Source: CAZFMJ01 sp964520045
Lineage (GTDB): Bacteria; Elusimicrobiota; Elusimicrobia; Elusimicrobiales; CAZFMJ01
Direction of reading: 5' to 3'
Length of the DNA stretch: 13,875 nt
Assembly (NCBI GenBank): GCA_964520045.1
Contig: CAZFMJ010000073.1
Coordinates: forward strand, 1-13,875
Part shown: positions 12,067 through 13,875 of the stretch, piece by piece
Numbering within the stretch: position 1 is the stretch's first letter
How the letters are laid out: every line of letters starts with the position of its first letter
The notes under the pieces: model-generated
What the model saw: only the letters and a program-made list of their open reading frames with translations
Databases searched by the model: none
What the model was told of the DNA's origin: nothing
Made by a program: the position numbers and the translations under genes

Positions 12067-13875
12067 TTACAGGCTGTCTCTTTTAGGGGCCGCAACGGCC
12101 GAGCCGAGCGGAAGATAAAGCTTAAAAACAGTGCCTTTGCCTACTTCGCTCATGACCTCAACCCTGCCTTTGTGTCTATCCATAACCTTGCGCACTACGG
12201 CAAGGCCCAATCCCGTGCCTCTGGCTTTGGTTGTGAAAAAGGGAGTAAAAATTTTATCTATTACGTCTTTGGGGATTCCAGGCCCGGAATCGGAGATATC
12301 TATGCGCACGCTGTCGCGCATCGTCTCCGCCACGATCTTTATAGCCCCGCCGTTCGGCATAACTTCAACGCCGTTGCCTATGAGATTGCGCAAGGCCTGC
12401 TTCATTTCGTCGGAATCAATATTTACCACGGGATTGCCGGCCGCTAATTCCTTGATCACTTTTATATTCGGCGCGAACGGATAAGACGAAAGCAGATCTT
12501 CCATGAATGGGTTCAGAAATTGATTTCTTTGATTAAGCTCTTTGCTTCTGGCAAATCCCAATATTTCATTTATTATGCCGTTTGCCTGCTGGATTTCTGA
12601 TTCCACTATGGAAATATGTTTGGCGATCTTGGGGTCAAGCGCGGAATTTGTCCCTAGTTTTGTCTTAATAAAATAAACTGAATTGTTTATTACGGCCAGC
12701 GGATTTCTTATCTCATGTCCTACGACAGACGCCATCTGCCCTATGGCCGCCAGCCTTTCCTTTTTTATGAGTTCATCCTGAGCCGCCTTTAATTCCCTGG
12801 TCCTTGCCTCAACCCTGTTTTCAAGAGTGCGGTTAAGCCGTTCCAGCTCTTCTTTTGCGGAAATAATTTCGGCCGTCTTTACCCTGAGAGAATCGCTCAT
12901 CTGGCTGAATGTGCGCGCAAGCTCCCCTATTTCATCATTCGGCATGTTAAACTCGGGCAGATCTTCGAACTGCCCTTCTCCCAGTTTCACGGCAGCTTCG
13001 CTTAAAACCTGAATCGGATGAATTATTATTATTGAAACGACCCAGCCGAGAAAGAAAACAAACACCACGACCCACATCATCGTATACCATGCGCGCCTTT
13101 TCATTTCCTGAGACGTCTGATACGCCACTGAAATGGCGCGCTGTATATATACTATCCAGCCCATCTCCTTGACTTCGGCGAATGAAACCAATGCGCGCTC
13201 CCCGTCGATAAATCTCATTTCATTGCCGCCGGATTTAGAGTCGTTGCTCAACAGCACCTTAATTACGTCTTCGGGAAGTTTTGCCTCCGATTTGAACGCA
13301 AGGTTCAAATCGGAATGGGCTATAAGAAAGCCGTTTGTGTCTATAACAGCGGCCTGCGTCTGCGTAGATTCCGGAAAACCCGTCTTTAATATGCTGCTTA
13401 AGCCGTTTAAGCTCAGCTTAGCCATCAAAACGCCCACTACCTGATTGGAATTAGGGTTTAAAAGCTGTATGCCTATCTTTATCGTGGGATACGAGCCCAT
13501 AAACCGCTCCATCCCGCCTATATATTCGCCTCCGCGCAGGGCCTTGTTGAAAATATCGTCTTTTAAAAAATTCCGCAGCTGCGATTCCTGCGCCTGTTCC
13601 CGAAACCTCTCAACGCGCACCGTCTCGTTTCCGGCGATATCGATTACGGACATTTCAAGAAATGCGGCGTGTATCTGCATCATTTTGTTTATGGCGGATT
13701 TTTGGCGGGACAACAGCATCAGGGAAAAATCGTCGCGGCGGGACGCGTCAATAAGCACATTGCGGAAGGAAGTCACATAATTATAAACCGTGTCGGCGAA
13801 TCCTATGGCAAGGGATTTCTGGTCCCTGAGTATGGAATCCTTGAGAGTTCTCTGGCTGGATTCAACCAGATACGA
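12067..13875 (-). CDS. Membrane Cache-HAMP sensor histidine kinase, 5' end cut by the window
   Basis: The reading frame stays open to the right edge, giving at least 602 residues; the N-terminus and first membrane helix are missing. An extracytoplasmic region, Cache-like by its helix-strand pattern and Asp-Thr-Asn-Gly-Phe-Leu-Ile-Ala-His (about 179-187), runs to about 255. Then come a membrane helix (about 262-286), a HAMP domain (to about 340), a coiled coil, HisKA with Gly-His387-Glu-Ile-Arg-Asn-Pro-Leu, and HATPase with Asn497, Asp-Ser-Gly-Pro-Gly (529-533), Phe-Thr-Thr-Lys and Gly-Thr-Gly-Leu-Gly-Leu (553-558). It senses a small external ligand (family knowledge) and passes phosphate, probably to the receiver proteins encoded just downstream. 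First visible gene of the operon. Confidence 0.9.
   Translation of the reverse strand, partial: SYLVESSQRTLKDSILRDQKSLAIGFADTVYNYVTSFRNVLIDASRRDDFSLMLLSRQKSAINKMMQIHAAFLEMSVIDIAGNETVRVERFREQAQESQLRNFLKDDIFNKALRGGEYIGGMERFMGSYPTIKIGIQLLNPNSNQVVGVLMAKLSLNGLSSILKTGFPESTQTQAAVIDTNGFLIAHSDLNLAFKSEAKLPEDVIKVLLSNDSKSGGNEMRFIDGERALVSFAEVKEMGWIVYIQRAISVAYQTSQEMKRRAWYTMMWVVVFVFFLGWVVSIIIIHPIQVLSEAAVKLGEGQFEDLPEFNMPNDEIGELARTFSQMSDSLRVKTAEIISAKEELERLNRTLENRVEARTRELKAAQDELIKKERLAAIGQMASVVGHEIRNPLAVINNSVYFIKTKLGTNSALDPKIAKHISIVESEIQQANGIINEILGFARSKELNQRNQFLNPFMEDLLSSYPFAPNIKVIKELAAGNPVVNIDSDEMKQALRNLIGNGVEVMPNGGAIKIVAETMRDSVRIDISDSGPGIPKDVIDKIFTPFFTTKARGTGLGLAVVRKVMDRHKGRVEVMSEVGKGTVFKLYLPLGSAVAAPKRDSL

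Noticed and set aside
13774..13776. GTG as start of the Cache kinase
   Set aside because: The frame continues without a stop to the window edge with plausible Cache-type helix sequence, so the gene is cut by the window rather than starting here.

Overview
The window carries eleven protein-coding genes, all on the minus strand, separated by gaps unusually rich in repeats. No rRNA, tRNA, prophage or CRISPR is visible. The gene set (Flp-type pilin with TadE/G-like partners, an M41 AAA+ protease, Cache-type sensor kinases) and the REP/MITE-like repeats suggest a diderm, uncultured-type bacterium. My guess is Elusimicrobiota or Omnitrophota, but this is inference from style only and no marker gene is present.

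Read in transcription order (right to left), the window opens with a signalling operon (13875 to 10230). It holds a membrane Cache-HAMP histidine kinase cut by the right edge, a receiver-histidine kinase hybrid, and a NarL/FixJ-type response regulator, with 6 and 16 nt between genes. A strong intrinsic terminator follows at 10122-10166.

Next comes a small pilus cluster (9801 to 7765): an Flp-type pilin, a cysteine-rich TadG-like protein and a TadE-like pseudopilin. The cluster has no ATPase, secretin, platform or prepilin peptidase gene, so the export machine must be encoded elsewhere. Its promoter candidate and a long structured leader lie between it and the signalling operon.

The third part (7413 to 82) holds an FtsH-like protease whose C-terminal tail is made of repeat DNA, three single-pass membrane proteins with long low-complexity regions, and an S41-family lipoprotein whose expected catalytic lysine is arginine. 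Two of the membrane-protein genes (starts at 1032 and 2730) have duplicated upstream modules: nonamer array, TTGACA promoter with the same 17-nt spacing, paired GC-rich hairpins, and an identical 58-bp hairpin repeat.

The most unusual material is therefore (1) the family of single-pass low-complexity proteins with duplicated promoter-leader modules, sharing a short Pro/Gly motif near or towards the C-terminus, and (2) the way dispersed repeats have entered gene ends, changing the FtsH tail and abutting both ends of the S41 gene. The proteins could form an envelope-associated system with the protease and pseudopilins, but nothing in the sequence proves they act together.
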